In this document: positions 51,725 through 61,879 of the stretch, piece after piece
Layout: each line of letters starts with the position of its first letter
Position numbering within the stretch: position 1 is the stretch's first letter
Source: Limnohabitans sp. Rim8
GTDB taxonomy: Bacteria; Pseudomonadota; Gammaproteobacteria; Burkholderiales; Burkholderiaceae_C
Reading direction: 5' to 3'
Assembly: GCF_945901735.1 (NCBI RefSeq)
Contig: NZ_CAMDLM010000001.1
Span: 124,001 to 188,000, forward strand
DNA: 64,000 nucleotides
Notes under the pieces: model-generated
Database searches by the model: none
What the model was told of the DNA's origin: nothing
Seen by the model: only the letters and a program-made list of their open reading frames with translations
Program-made: the position numbers and the translations under genes

Positions 51725-52606
51725 ATGACAACCTCATCAAATTTAGACGACGAACAAGTGGCTCACCTGCGCAGCTGGGAAGGCCGCAGCGAAACGCTGA
51801 CCGACGAGATCGTGGCCGCCCCGCTGCGTTGCCAAAGCGCGTTGCTCGACCGCGATGACACCCGCCAAGACGCAGGCAGCGAAGTGCCGCCGCTGTGGCA
51901 CTGGCTGTACTTTTTGCCTCAGGCACGGCAAAGCCAGATCGGGCCCGACGGCCACCCCTTTCGTGGTGGCTTTTTGCCCCCCGTGCCGCTGCCCCGGCGC
52001 ATGTGGGCTGGCGGCCGTCTGCAGTGGCAAACCAACAACCCGCTGCGCGTGGGCGATGCTGCGCAAAAGCATTCGCGCATCGCCTCGGTCAAGCACAAGG
52101 TGGGCCGCACGGGCGACCTGCTGTTTGTCGAAGTCGAGCATGCTTTCAGCAACGCCCAAGGCCTGTGTCTGACCGAAACGTACGACATCGTGTACCGCGC
52201 TGCGGCCGTGCCCGGTGCCCCTGAAGTGCCGCCCACTTCGGCCGAGACCGATGCCCCCTGGCAGTGCGAGTTTGTGCCCGATCCGGTGTCGCTGTTTCGC
52301 TATTCGGCGCTCACCTTCAACGGCCACCGCATCCATTACGACCGCAGTTACGTCACGCAAGTAGAGGGCTACCCCGGCCTGATCGTGCACGGCCCGCTCA
52401 TTGCCACTTTGTTGGTGGACTTGGTGCGCAGACAAGTGCCTGGTGCGAACTTGACCTCGTTCCAGTTTCGTGCCGTGCGACCCACCTTTGACCTGCACCC
52501 CTTCCGCCTGAACGGACGCCCGTCTGCCGACGGCAAGACGATTGAGCTGTGGGCCAGCGACCCCGAAGGCTGGCTCACCATGCAAGCGCAAGCCACCTTG
52601 GCCTGA
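51725..52606 (+). CDS. HTD2/FAS1-like dehydratase (mesaconyl-C4-CoA hydratase-like)
   Basis: RRMWAGGRLQWQTNNPLRVGD; FRYSALTFNGHRIHYDRSYVTQVEGYPGLIVHGPLIATLL. Confidence 0.87.
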   Translation: MTTSSNLDDEQVAHLRSWEGRSETLTDEIVAAPLRCQSALLDRDDTRQDAGSEVPPLWHWLYFLPQARQSQIGPDGHPFRGGFLPPVPLPRRMWAGGRLQWQTNNPLRVGDAAQKHSRIASVKHKVGRTGDLLFVEVEHAFSNAQGLCLTETYDIVYRAAAVPGAPEVPPTSAETDAPWQCEFVPDPVSLFRYSALTFNGHRIHYDRSYVTQVEGYPGLIVHGPLIATLLVDLVRRQVPGANLTSFQFRAVRPTFDLHPFRLNGRPSADGKTIELWASDPEGWLTMQAQATLA

Positions 52607-52628
52607 AATTTTTACCATCACCACCACC

Positions 52629-53789
52629 ATGCAAACCACACCCGACCCACACCAAGATATCCGCGATGCCGTGCGCGCCCTGTGCGCCCAGTTCCCTGAC
52701 GAATACCACCGCAAAGTGGATGAAAAACGCGGTTACCCCGAAGAATTTGTCGACGCGCTCACCAAAGCCGGCTGGATGGCCGCGCTGATTCCGCAGGAAT
52801 ACGGCGGCTCGGGCCTGACCATGGCCGAGGCCTCGGTCATCATGGAAGAGATCAACCGCTCGGGCGGTAACTCGGGCGCGTGCCACGGCCAGATGTACGT
52901 GATGAATTCCATTGTGCGCAGCGGCTCTGACGCACAAAAGAACACGCTCTTGCCCAAGATCGCTACCGGCGAGTTGCGCATCCAGTCCATGGGCGTGACC
53001 GAACCCACCACGGGCAGCGACACCACCCAACTCAAAACCACCGCTGTGCGCAAAGACGGCCGCTGGGTTATCAACGGCCAGAAGGTCTGGATCTCGCGCA
53101 TCCAGCACAGCGACCTGATGATTCTGCTGGCCCGCACCACGCCCGCCGACCAGGTCACCAAGCGCTCCGAGGGCCTGTCGTGCTTCCTGATTGATTTGAA
53201 GCAGGCCATCGGCAACGGCCTGACCGTGCGGCCGATTTTGAACATGGTCAACCACGAGACCAACGAGCTGTTTTTTGACAACCTCGAAATCCCCGAAGAC
53301 GCGCTCTTGGGCGAAGAAGGCAAGGGCTTCAAGACCCTGCTCGACGGCCTGAACGCCGAGCGCGTGCTGATTGCCGCCGAGTGCATTGGCGACGGTTACT
53401 GGTTCATCGACCGCGCCACGAAATACGCCAAGGACCGCGTGGTCTTTGGCCGCCCGATTGGCCAAAACCAGGGTGTGCAGTTTCCGATTGCCGACGCTTT
53501 CATTGAGCTGGAAGCGGCCAACCTGATGCGCTGGAAAGCCTGCGAAAAAATCGACGCCATGCAAAACGCCGGTGCCGAAGCCAACATGGCCAAGTACCTC
53601 GCGGCCAAGGCCAGTTGGGAAGCGGCCAACGTCTGTCTGCAAACCCACGGCGGCTTTGGCTTTGCTTGCGAATACGACATCGAACGCAAGTTCCGCGAAA
53701 CGCGTTTGTACCAAGTCGCGCCTGTCTCGACCAACATGATCTTCAGCTACGTGGCCGAGCACATCCTCGGTTTGCCCCGTTCGTTTTGA
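52629..53789 (+). CDS. Acyl-CoA dehydrogenase
   Basis: EYGGSGLTMAEASVIMEEINRSGGNS; VTEPTTGSDTTQLKTTA; QTHGGFGFACEYDIERKFRETRLYQVAPVSTNMI. Confidence 0.95.
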   Translation: MQTTPDPHQDIRDAVRALCAQFPDEYHRKVDEKRGYPEEFVDALTKAGWMAALIPQEYGGSGLTMAEASVIMEEINRSGGNSGACHGQMYVMNSIVRSGSDAQKNTLLPKIATGELRIQSMGVTEPTTGSDTTQLKTTAVRKDGRWVINGQKVWISRIQHSDLMILLARTTPADQVTKRSEGLSCFLIDLKQAIGNGLTVRPILNMVNHETNELFFDNLEIPEDALLGEEGKGFKTLLDGLNAERVLIAAECIGDGYWFIDRATKYAKDRVVFGRPIGQNQGVQFPIADAFIELEAANLMRWKACEKIDAMQNAGAEANMAKYLAAKASWEAANVCLQTHGGFGFACEYDIERKFRETRLYQVAPVSTNMIFSYVAEHILGLPRSF

Positions 53790-53790
53790 C

Positions 53791-54978
53791 ATGGCCTCGC
53801 TCAGACCGCTGGACGGCATCACCGTCGTCTCACTCGAACACGCGATTGCCGCGCCGTTTTGCACCCGGCAACTGGCCGACTTGGGCGCACGCGTCATCAA
53901 GGTTGAGCGGCCCGGCTTGGGCGACTTTGCCCGCGCCTACGACACGCGGGTGCGCGGCCAGGCCTCGCACTTTGTGTGGACCAACCGCTCCAAAGAAAGC
54001 CTGACGCTTGACCTGAAAAATCCTGACGCCATGGCCGTGCTGCGTGACCTGCTCAAGGACGCCGACGTGCTGGTGCAAAACCTGGCGCCCGACGCGGCCG
54101 CGCGCATGGGTTTGTCGTTTGAAGCCCTCAGCGCCACTCACCCCCAACTGATCGTTTGCGACATCTCGGGCTATGGCGAAGACGGCCCCTACCGCGACAA
54201 AAAAGCCTATGACCTTTTGATCCAGAGCGAAGCGGGCTTGCTGTCGATCACCGGCACGCCCGAGGCACCGTCCAAGGCCGGCAACTCGATGGCCGACATC
54301 GCGGCCGGCATGTACGCCTACACCAACATCCTCTCGGCCCTGCTGTTGCGCGGCAAGACTGGCCAAGGCAGCCACATCGACGTGTCCATGCTTGAAGCCT
54401 TGAGCGAGTGGATGGGCTACCCGCTGTACTACGCCTTTGAAGGCGCCGCGCCGCCACCACGCACGGCGGCCTCCCACGCCAGCATCTACCCCTATGGTCC
54501 GTTTGCAGCGGGCGACGGCGGCACCGTGATGCTGGGGTTGCAAAACGAGCGCGAATGGAAAGTGTTTTGCAACGTGGTGCTGGGCGATGCGGCCTGGGCC
54601 AGCGATGCGCGCTTTCACACCAACGCCCTGCGCAACACCCACCGCGCAGAGCTGCAGCAATTGATCCTGAGTGTGTTCGCGGCCATGAGCACCGCCGAGG
54701 TTGAAGCGCGTCTGGACCAAGCGCAAATCGCCAATGCCCGCATGAACGACATGGCGGGTGTGTGGGCGCACCCGCAGCTTAAGGCCCGCCAGCGCTGGCA
54801 ACAGGTGGGTTCGCCGGCGGGCGAGATCCCCGCCTTGCTGCCACCCGGGCGCAACAACCGATACGACTACCGCATGGACCCCGTGCCCGCCGTGGGCGAG
54901 CACACCGAGGCGATCTTGCGCGAGCTGGGCCTGGACGATGCGGCCGTGCAGGCCCTGCGCACAAACAAAGCCATCTGA
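53791..54978 (+). CDS. CaiB/BaiF CoA-transferase
   Basis: LDGITVVSLEHAIAAPFCTRQLADLGARVIKVERPGLGDFARAYD. Confidence 0.95.
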   Translation: MASLRPLDGITVVSLEHAIAAPFCTRQLADLGARVIKVERPGLGDFARAYDTRVRGQASHFVWTNRSKESLTLDLKNPDAMAVLRDLLKDADVLVQNLAPDAAARMGLSFEALSATHPQLIVCDISGYGEDGPYRDKKAYDLLIQSEAGLLSITGTPEAPSKAGNSMADIAAGMYAYTNILSALLLRGKTGQGSHIDVSMLEALSEWMGYPLYYAFEGAAPPPRTAASHASIYPYGPFAAGDGGTVMLGLQNEREWKVFCNVVLGDAAWASDARFHTNALRNTHRAELQQLILSVFAAMSTAEVEARLDQAQIANARMNDMAGVWAHPQLKARQRWQQVGSPAGEIPALLPPGRNNRYDYRMDPVPAVGEHTEAILRELGLDDAAVQALRTNKAI

Positions 54979-55030
54979 GCCCAGTGACCTATGGCGCTTG
55001 CAAAACTCACAATGGTGGACAACAGGTCCC

Positions 55031-55156
55031 CTCGCAGGTCGGCGACTTTAGCCCCGACATGGACCAGTGCGGCACCCACCTTGTCGGACCTGAAGGCACC
55101 GACCTACAAGGCGAGGCCAGTGGTTTTCCGTAGGTCGGCGGCTTTAGCCCCGACAT
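55031..55156. repeat. Palindromic intergenic repeat, family 1 (copy D, three units)
   Basis: CGCAGGTCGGCGACTTTAGCCCCGACA; TGTCGGACCTGAAGGCACCGACCTACAA; CGTAGGTCGGCGGCTTTAGCCCCGACA. Confidence 0.78.
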
Positions 55157-55198
55157 GTATCGATCAAGCCATTTGAGACAGACCACAAGGAGACAGCC

Positions 55199-56563
55199 AT
55201 GACAAACAATATGACATCCAACACTGCCCAACTCGCCACCTTTGCAGCGCAGCTGCGCTTCGAAGACATCCCAGAGCCCGTGGTTCGCAAGACCGAAGAC
55301 TTGCTGGTCGACTGGTTTGGTGCCACGGTGGGTGGACATGGTTCGCGCCCTGTGGAGAACATCAACCGCTTTGCGCGAGCGATGGGTTCGGCCCAGGGTT
55401 CAGCCGAGGTGATCGTGGACGGTAACCAAAATTCCCCCTACCTGGCCGCCATGGTCAACGCCGCGGCGTCGCACGTGGCAGAGCAAGACGATGTGCACAA
55501 CGGTTCGGTGTTTCATCCGGCCACGGTGGTGTTTTCGCCTGCGGTGGCGGTGGCGCAGGCGCTGGGGGCCAGCGGCCAACAGTTGCTGGCCGCATCGGTG
55601 GTGGGCTACGAAGTGGGCATTCGCGTAGGCGAATTTCTGGGGCGATCGCACTACCGTGTGTTCCACACCACCGGCACGGCAGGCACGCTGGCCGCTGCTG
55701 CTGCTGTGGGGCATTTGTTGGGGCTCAATGCCCGTCAGATGCAGCACGCTTTGGGTTCGGCCGGCACGCAGTCTGCCGGTTTGTGGGAGTTTTTGCGCAC
55801 AGCCGCCGACAGCAAGATCCTGCACACCGCGCATGCGGCCGGCGCAGGCCTGATGTCGGCTTACCTGGCGCAGGATGGTTTTACCGGTGCCGCCGACATC
55901 TTCGAAGGCCCGCAAGGCATGGCCGCTGGCATGTCCAGCGACGCCGACCCGGCACGCTTGATCGACGGTCTGGGCACCCGTTGGGCCACGGCGGAAACCT
56001 CTTTCAAGTACCACGCCAGCTGCCGCCACACCCACCCGGCGGCCGACGCTTTGCTGCACGTCATGCAAACCCATGGGCTCAAACCAACGGATTTGGCCCA
56101 AGTCGTCACGCATGTGCACCAGGGGGCCATCGACGTGCTGGGCCCGGTGGTGAATCCCACCACGGTGCACCAGAGCAAATTCTCGATGGGCACGGTGCTG
56201 GCCATGGCGGCGCAGTTTGGCCACGCTGGCCTGAACGAATTTGAACAAGCCTTCCAGACCGAGGCCACCCAGGCTTTGCGCGACAAGGTGGTGATGGTGC
56301 TGGACCCGGAAGTGGACGGCGCCTACCCCAAGCGCTGGATCGGCAAAGTGAGTGTCACCACCACCGACGGCCGCGTGCTGCACGGCCGCGTCGACGAGCC
56401 CAAGGGCGACCCGGGCAACACCCTCTCGCGCCAAGAGATCACCGACAAGGCCTTGCGCCTGGCCGCCTTCAGCGGCGGCGCCACGCCCGAGGCCATGCGC
56501 AAAGCCCTGGACGCACTTTGGCAAGTGGCGACCTGGCCCAAAGTGGGCGTTCTTTTGACATGA
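55199..56563 (+). CDS. MmgE/PrpD family protein
   Basis: VDWFGATVGGHGSRPV; AASHVAEQDDVHNGSVFHPATVVFSPAVAVAQALGASGQQLLAASVVGYEVGIRVGE. Confidence 0.94.
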   Translation: MTNNMTSNTAQLATFAAQLRFEDIPEPVVRKTEDLLVDWFGATVGGHGSRPVENINRFARAMGSAQGSAEVIVDGNQNSPYLAAMVNAAASHVAEQDDVHNGSVFHPATVVFSPAVAVAQALGASGQQLLAASVVGYEVGIRVGEFLGRSHYRVFHTTGTAGTLAAAAAVGHLLGLNARQMQHALGSAGTQSAGLWEFLRTAADSKILHTAHAAGAGLMSAYLAQDGFTGAADIFEGPQGMAAGMSSDADPARLIDGLGTRWATAETSFKYHASCRHTHPAADALLHVMQTHGLKPTDLAQVVTHVHQGAIDVLGPVVNPTTVHQSKFSMGTVLAMAAQFGHAGLNEFEQAFQTEATQALRDKVVMVLDPEVDGAYPKRWIGKVSVTTTDGRVLHGRVDEPKGDPGNTLSRQEITDKALRLAAFSGGATPEAMRKALDALWQVATWPKVGVLLT

Positions 56564-56570
56564 GCTTGGC

Positions 56571-57407
56571 ATGAGCTTGTTACCGCTGGCGCAAGCGCGC
56601 AGTTTCCTGTTTGTGCCCGGCCACCGCCCCGAGCGCTTTGCCAAGGCCTTGGCCAGCGGCGCCGATGCGGTGATCGTGGACCTGGAAGACGCTGTTCCGC
56701 TGGACGCCAAAGACGCAGCACGCGCTGCCTTGGCAGCGGCTTGGCCGGGTTTTGAAGATGCCCAACGCGCCCGCCTTTTGGTGCGCGTGAACCCCGCAGC
56801 CACACCTTGGCACGAGGCCGACCTGTTGGCGCTTGGCCACTTGCCCGGCTTGGGTGCGGTCATGCTGCCCAAGGCTGAAAGCGCGCAGCAGATTGAGCGC
56901 GCCTTTCAGGCCTGCGGCGTGCCGGTGCTGCCTTTGATCGAAAGCGCCGAAGGCGTGGGGCAGATGGACGCCATGGCCCGTGCAGAGGGTGTGCTGCGTT
57001 TGGGTTTGGGGCACATCGACCTGCAGGCCGATCTGGGCATGCGCTGCGGACCCGACGAAGCAGAACTCGCGCCCATTCGGTTGGCGATGGTGCTGGCCTC
57101 GCGCCGTGCCGGTTTGCCCGCCCCGGTGGATGGCGTGACCACCGCCACAACCGATGCGCAGGTGTTGGCGCAAGACGCGCAGCGCAGCCGCCGCTTTGGC
57201 TTTGGTGCCAAGCTGTGCATCCATCCTGCACAAGTGGTGGGCGTGCACCGGGCCTTGGCCCCGACCGAGGCCGAATGTGTCTGGGCCGAGCGCGTGCTGG
57301 CTGCGGAAGTAGAGGCCCGTGGCGGTGCTTTCAGTGTGGACGGCAAGATGGTCGACCCGCCCGTGCTCTTGCTGGCACGCCAAATTCTCCAAGCGCCTCG
57401 CGCTTGA
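56571..57407 (+). CDS. HpcH/HpaI (CitE-like) CoA ester lyase
   Basis: ARSFLFVPGHRPERFAKALASGADAVIVDLEDAVPLDAKDAAR; FGFGAKLCIHPAQV. Confidence 0.94.
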   Translation: MSLLPLAQARSFLFVPGHRPERFAKALASGADAVIVDLEDAVPLDAKDAARAALAAAWPGFEDAQRARLLVRVNPAATPWHEADLLALGHLPGLGAVMLPKAESAQQIERAFQACGVPVLPLIESAEGVGQMDAMARAEGVLRLGLGHIDLQADLGMRCGPDEAELAPIRLAMVLASRRAGLPAPVDGVTTATTDAQVLAQDAQRSRRFGFGAKLCIHPAQVVGVHRALAPTEAECVWAERVLAAEVEARGGAFSVDGKMVDPPVLLLARQILQAPRA

Positions 57408-57523
57408 AAAGGCCGTTATTCTGAATTCTGGCGGGTGCCTATTCGTTGGGACTTGGGGTGGGGCCTGTGGTGGGGCGTGGGCAGTCTGATCGGCGACAAT
57501 CGGCGTCCAGCACATCCAAAGCC

Positions 57524-58804
57524 ATGCACATCAAAACTTTCTCTCTTCTTTCCCTTTTCTTTGCCATCGCCGCAGGCACCTTTGGGCCCACGTCGGCTTC
57601 TTTGGCAGCCAAACACCCTGAGAGCAAGACCGCTGCGGCCAAAAAGGCGGTGTCCAGCAAAAAAGCGGCACCCGGCAAAAAAGCTGCAGCCGCCGCCAAC
57701 GCAATGCCGCCATTGGCGGCGCAGCTTGCTTTGGCCGACAACGCGCCAGCGCTGCCCACCAAGGCCTGGCTGTTGATGGACTACGACTCTGGCCAGGTGC
57801 TGGCCTCGGCCAACCAAGACGAAGCCCTGCCGCCCGCGTCGCTCACCAAAATGATGACCAGCTACATCGTCGAGCAGGCCTTGCGCTCGGGCAAGCTCAA
57901 ACCCACCGATCTGGTCAGCGTCAGTGAAAACGCCTGGTGCCGGGGCACCAGTGCCGAGTCGTGCATGTATTTGCCGCTGAACAGCCAAGCCACCGTCATC
58001 GACATCCTGCGCGGCATCATCGTGCAGTCGGGCAACGACGCATCCAAAGCGATTGCCGAGCACATGGCGGGTTCCGAAGCGGGATTTGCCAAACTGATGA
58101 ACGCCGAGGCCCAGCGCCTGAACATGACGAAGACGACCTTCGTCAACCCCACGGGCTTGCCCGACCCGGCGCACAAGTCGTCTGCGTTTGACCTCGCCAT
58201 CTTGGCGCGAGCCATCATCCAAGACGGCGCCGAGTACTACCCCCTCTACGCCGAGCGCGAGTTCAAGTACAACGGCATCAAGCAAGGCAACCGCAATGCC
58301 TTGCTTTACACCGACCCCACCGTGGATGGCCTGAAAACCGGCCACACCTCAGAGGCGGGCTTTTGCCTGGTCACCTCGGCCAAGCGCAACGAGATGCGCC
58401 TGATCTCGGTCATCCTCAACACCCACAGCGCCCAGGCGCGCGCGGACCAGACGCGCGAGCTGCTGGCCTGGGGTTACAGCCAGTTTGAAAAAGCCACACC
58501 CATCCCGCCGACGGCGGTCGTTGCCACGGCCAAAGTCGGCTTTGGCAAGGCCGACACGGTCCCTGCCGTTTTGGGCGCACCGTGGATGCTTACTGTGCCG
58601 CGTGGCCAGCAAGTGCAGACCACGGTCGAGCTCAAGCCAGGTCTTGAGGCGCCCATCGCCAAAGGCGCGGTGATTGGCAAAGTGGTGGCGACCGCCAACG
58701 GCAAACCGGTGGGCGAAACCCCGCTGGTGGCGCTAGCCGAGGTGGAACGCTCGGGCCTGCTGCTGCGCGCATGGCAGCACGTGGCCAATTTGTTCGGCCG
58801 CTGA
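57524..58804 (+). CDS. D-alanyl-D-alanine carboxypeptidase (PBP5/6 type)
   Basis: ALPPASLTKMMTSYIVEQAL (SxxK); SGNDASKAIAEHMAGSE; DGLKTGHTSEAGFC (KTG). Confidence 0.96.
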   Translation: MHIKTFSLLSLFFAIAAGTFGPTSASLAAKHPESKTAAAKKAVSSKKAAPGKKAAAAANAMPPLAAQLALADNAPALPTKAWLLMDYDSGQVLASANQDEALPPASLTKMMTSYIVEQALRSGKLKPTDLVSVSENAWCRGTSAESCMYLPLNSQATVIDILRGIIVQSGNDASKAIAEHMAGSEAGFAKLMNAEAQRLNMTKTTFVNPTGLPDPAHKSSAFDLAILARAIIQDGAEYYPLYAEREFKYNGIKQGNRNALLYTDPTVDGLKTGHTSEAGFCLVTSAKRNEMRLISVILNTHSAQARADQTRELLAWGYSQFEKATPIPPTAVVATAKVGFGKADTVPAVLGAPWMLTVPRGQQVQTTVELKPGLEAPIAKGAVIGKVVATANGKPVGETPLVALAEVERSGLLLRAWQHVANLFGR

Positions 58805-58832
58805 GCCTTGTTCGTTCAGCCAGCGACTGCCC

Positions 58833-59750
58833 ATGTCCGTGCACTTTGATCTGGTTGACCTGCGCCTGATGGTGCGGGTGGCCGAAGCCAACAGCCTCAC
58901 CAAAGGGGCCGAGGCCTCGCACATCTCGCTGCCTGCGGCCAGCACGCGCATCAAAAACCTCGAAGAAAGCATCGGCGCCAAGCTGCTCAACCGCCACAGC
59001 CAGGGCGTCACGCTCACGCCGCCGGGCCAGGCCTTTGTGCACCGCGCGCGTCTGGTGTTGGGCCAGATCGAGCACCTGCGCGGTGACCTGCAGGAATACG
59101 CCAGCGGCATCAAAGGCCACCTGCGCGTGTACGCCAACACCACGGCCCTGGGCGAGTTCTTGCCCGATGTGCTCAAGCTTTACCTGGCCACGCACCCCGA
59201 TGTGAACATCGACCTGCAGGAAAAGCTGTCGAATGAAATCGTGCGCGCCGTGATGGACGGCAAGACCGACATCGGCATCGTGGCCGGCTCGGTGCGCACC
59301 GAAAGCCTGCAGACCTTGCCCTACCGCTCGGACCGCCTGGTGCTGGTGGTGCCGCATCTGCACCCTGTGGCCGAGCTGCCCAGCATGCCACTCATTGACG
59401 CGCTGGAGTTTGACCATGTGGGCCTGCACGAAGCCAGCGCCTTGCACGCCTTCTTGAACCGCGAATGCGAGCAGTTGAACAAGCCGCTCAAGGTGCGCAT
59501 CCAGGTGAGCAGCTTCGAATCGGCCTGCCGCATGATCGAGGCGGGTGTGGGCGTGGGCGTGCTGCCCGAATCGGCCGCCCGCCGCCACGCCCGCAGCATG
59601 GCCATCCGCCTGGTGCCCCTGTCTGACGCGTGGGCCTTTCGGTCCATGCAAATTTGTGTGCGCAATCTGGATGAGCTGCCTGCTTTTGCGCGGGACTTGA
59701 TTGATTTGTTGGCAGAGGATGCGCGCTTGGCGATGGATCAAGCGCGTTGA
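58833..59750 (+). CDS. LysR family transcriptional regulator
   Basis: FDLVDLRLMVRVAEANSLTKGAEASHISLPAASTRIKNLEESIGAKLLNRHSQGVTLTPPGQAF. Confidence 0.94.
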   Translation: MSVHFDLVDLRLMVRVAEANSLTKGAEASHISLPAASTRIKNLEESIGAKLLNRHSQGVTLTPPGQAFVHRARLVLGQIEHLRGDLQEYASGIKGHLRVYANTTALGEFLPDVLKLYLATHPDVNIDLQEKLSNEIVRAVMDGKTDIGIVAGSVRTESLQTLPYRSDRLVLVVPHLHPVAELPSMPLIDALEFDHVGLHEASALHAFLNRECEQLNKPLKVRIQVSSFESACRMIEAGVGVGVLPESAARRHARSMAIRLVPLSDAWAFRSMQICVRNLDELPAFARDLIDLLAEDARLAMDQAR

Positions 59751-60679
59751 GACGACATCCTCGACAGCACATCAAACACCGCTGCCGTGTCGTGCTCGGC
59801 GTGCCCCAGGGCCATGGCGGCGTTGTAAATGGGCACGGTGGCGGCAAACAGCGGCGCGGGTACTTGGGCCTCGGCCAATGCGGCGGCAATCAGCTGCATG
59901 TCTTTTTGCCAGATACCGACTTTCATGGTGGCGGTGTGCCAGCCTTCGTCCTGCATCAGGGGGCCACGCACTTGCAGCATGCGTGAGCCGCCTGCACCGT
60001 CGCTGAGCACCTTGACGGCGTCTTGCGGTCGGATGCCCCAACGCTGGCCCAGCAGCAAGGCTTCGGCAGTCGACACGTTGTGGATGGCCACCAGCAAATT
60101 GGCCATCAGCTTCATCTTCATGCCATTGCCAAAGGCACCCAGGTCAAAAGTGCTTTTTGAGAAACCTTCAAAGACGGGTGCCAGTTGCTGGATCGCCGCC
60201 TTGGGGCCGCTGGCATACACGGTGAGGTCTTTGTGCACGGCTTGCGCCCCGGTGCCTGACAAAGGGCAGTCGAGCATGACGATGCCTTGGGCTTTGAGCG
60301 TGTCGCGGGCGGCGGTTTTGTCGGCGATGGCGAGCGTGCTGGTTTCGACCACCAGCAAGTCGCGCTGGCCGACAGCGGCGATCTGTTGCGCCGCACCGTG
60401 CAAGGCCTCTGGCCTCGGCAGTGAGCAGATGATGACTTGGGCATCGGCTGCCAGATCGGCCGCCGATGGGCGTGCCGTGCCCCCGGCCGCTTTCAGGCGC
60501 TTCATGGCTTTCGGGTCGGGGTCGTAACCCGTGACCAGAAAGCCCGCCTTCATCAGGTTCACGGCCATGGCCTGGCCCATGATGCCTACGCCCAGCATGC
60601 CCACACGCTCAATCGGCGCCTTCAGTTTCACGGGCCTGGCCACTGGGGTGGCCCGGGATTTTTTGGCAGGACGGCTCAT
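59738..60679 (-). CDS. NAD(P)-dependent oxidoreductase (3-hydroxyisobutyrate dehydrogenase family)
   Basis: VGMLGVGIMGQAMAVNLMKAGFLVTGYDPDPKAMKRL; LDCPLSGTGAQA. Confidence 0.93.
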   Translation of the reverse strand: MSRPAKKSRATPVARPVKLKAPIERVGMLGVGIMGQAMAVNLMKAGFLVTGYDPDPKAMKRLKAAGGTARPSAADLAADAQVIICSLPRPEALHGAAQQIAAVGQRDLLVVETSTLAIADKTAARDTLKAQGIVMLDCPLSGTGAQAVHKDLTVYASGPKAAIQQLAPVFEGFSKSTFDLGAFGNGMKMKLMANLLVAIHNVSTAEALLLGQRWGIRPQDAVKVLSDGAGGSRMLQVRGPLMQDEGWHTATMKVGIWQKDMQLIAAALAEAQVPAPLFAATVPIYNAAMALGHAEHDTAAVFDVLSRMSSQRA

Positions 60680-60715
60680 GTGGGCTGCTGTATGGCCATG
60701 TCGATGTGGGTGTCC

Positions 60716-61699
60716 TCAGTCGGCCTTGATGCCCAGGTCGTTGATCACCTTGTTCCAGAAGGCGTAGTCGCCGTTGGCCACGGTGTCGAGCGCGGCGGCG
60801 CTGGTGCCCGTGGGTGTGAGGCCCAGCTCAATCAGGCGGGCTTGGATTTCGGGCAATTTCACGATCTTGACGATCTCGGTGTTGAGCTTGGCAATGATGT
60901 CGTTGGGCGTGCCCGTGGGCGCAAAGATGCCGTGCCACGAGCTGCCGATCACGCCGTTGACATCCAGGTTGGCGTCAAACTCGGTCATGGTGGGCACGTC
61001 GGGCAGGCCGGGGATGCGCTGCGCACCTGAGATGCCCAGGGCCTTGACTCGGCCTGACTTGATGAGCGGAATGGCGGTGGTCGAGGCCTCGACCGACAGG
61101 CTGATCAGGCCGCTCATCACATCGGGCGAGGGGTTGGTTTTGTAGGGTACGTGGTTGAGCTTGATGCCCAGCCGCTGCGACCACACCTCCAAAGCCACAT
61201 GGGGCTGCGAGCCGACGCCCAAAGAGGCAAAGTCGATCTTGCCCGGGTTCGCTTTGGCGTACGCCACCAGCTCCTTCATGTTGTTGTAAGGCGCTTTGGG
61301 CGTGGCGGTCAGCACATGGGGCACTTGCAAGATTTGGGTGACGGCCTTGAAATCACGCGGTGGGTTGAACTTGGCGTCTCGGTACACATTGGGGGCAATG
61401 GCGTGCGAAGCCTTGACGCTGAAAAACAGGGTGTAGCCATCGGCCGGTGAGGTGGCCGCAGCCACGGCGCCGATCATGCCGCCCGCGCCGGGCCGGTTGT
61501 CGACCAACACGGGTTGGCCCAGGGCCGTGCTCAGCTTGTCGCCAATCAGGCGGGCCACCACATCGGGCGAGATGCCGGCTGGGAAAGGCACCACCAGCTT
61601 GATCGGGCGATTGGGGTAACCCGCAGTTTGCGCAAAGGCTTGGGGCAGGGTGCTGAGCGTTGTGGCTGCAGCCAGGGCAATCAAATGGCGGCGTTTCAT
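60716..61699 (-). CDS. Tripartite tricarboxylate transporter (Bug) substrate-binding protein
   Basis: YPNRPIKLVVPFPAGISPDVVARLIGDKLSTALGQPVLVDNRPGAGGMIG. Confidence 0.94.
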   Translation of the reverse strand: MKRRHLIALAAATTLSTLPQAFAQTAGYPNRPIKLVVPFPAGISPDVVARLIGDKLSTALGQPVLVDNRPGAGGMIGAVAAATSPADGYTLFFSVKASHAIAPNVYRDAKFNPPRDFKAVTQILQVPHVLTATPKAPYNNMKELVAYAKANPGKIDFASLGVGSQPHVALEVWSQRLGIKLNHVPYKTNPSPDVMSGLISLSVEASTTAIPLIKSGRVKALGISGAQRIPGLPDVPTMTEFDANLDVNGVIGSSWHGIFAPTGTPNDIIAKLNTEIVKIVKLPEIQARLIELGLTPTGTSAAALDTVANGDYAFWNKVINDLGIKAD

Positions 61700-61879
61700 G
61701 GGGTTGTCTCCTGAAGGGATGGTTGGATTCGAACCCATCCTAGGGAGGTACACCCCCGCAGAACATCACGTTAACCCCTAAGGGCAGACGCATGGGTTAC
61801 AGCGGGCGCTGTGGTTCCTCTGAGCGGTGCAGCCTGCCACCCCGGCCTTGACCGGATCAACTGCATTGACAGATGCAAC

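Noticed and set aside
61715-61760. tRNA-like string (GGATTCGAACCCATCC)
   Set aside because: The T-arm does not pair properly on either strand and no cloverleaf could be built; likely just a short GGATGG...CCATCC hairpin in the leader of the Bug gene.
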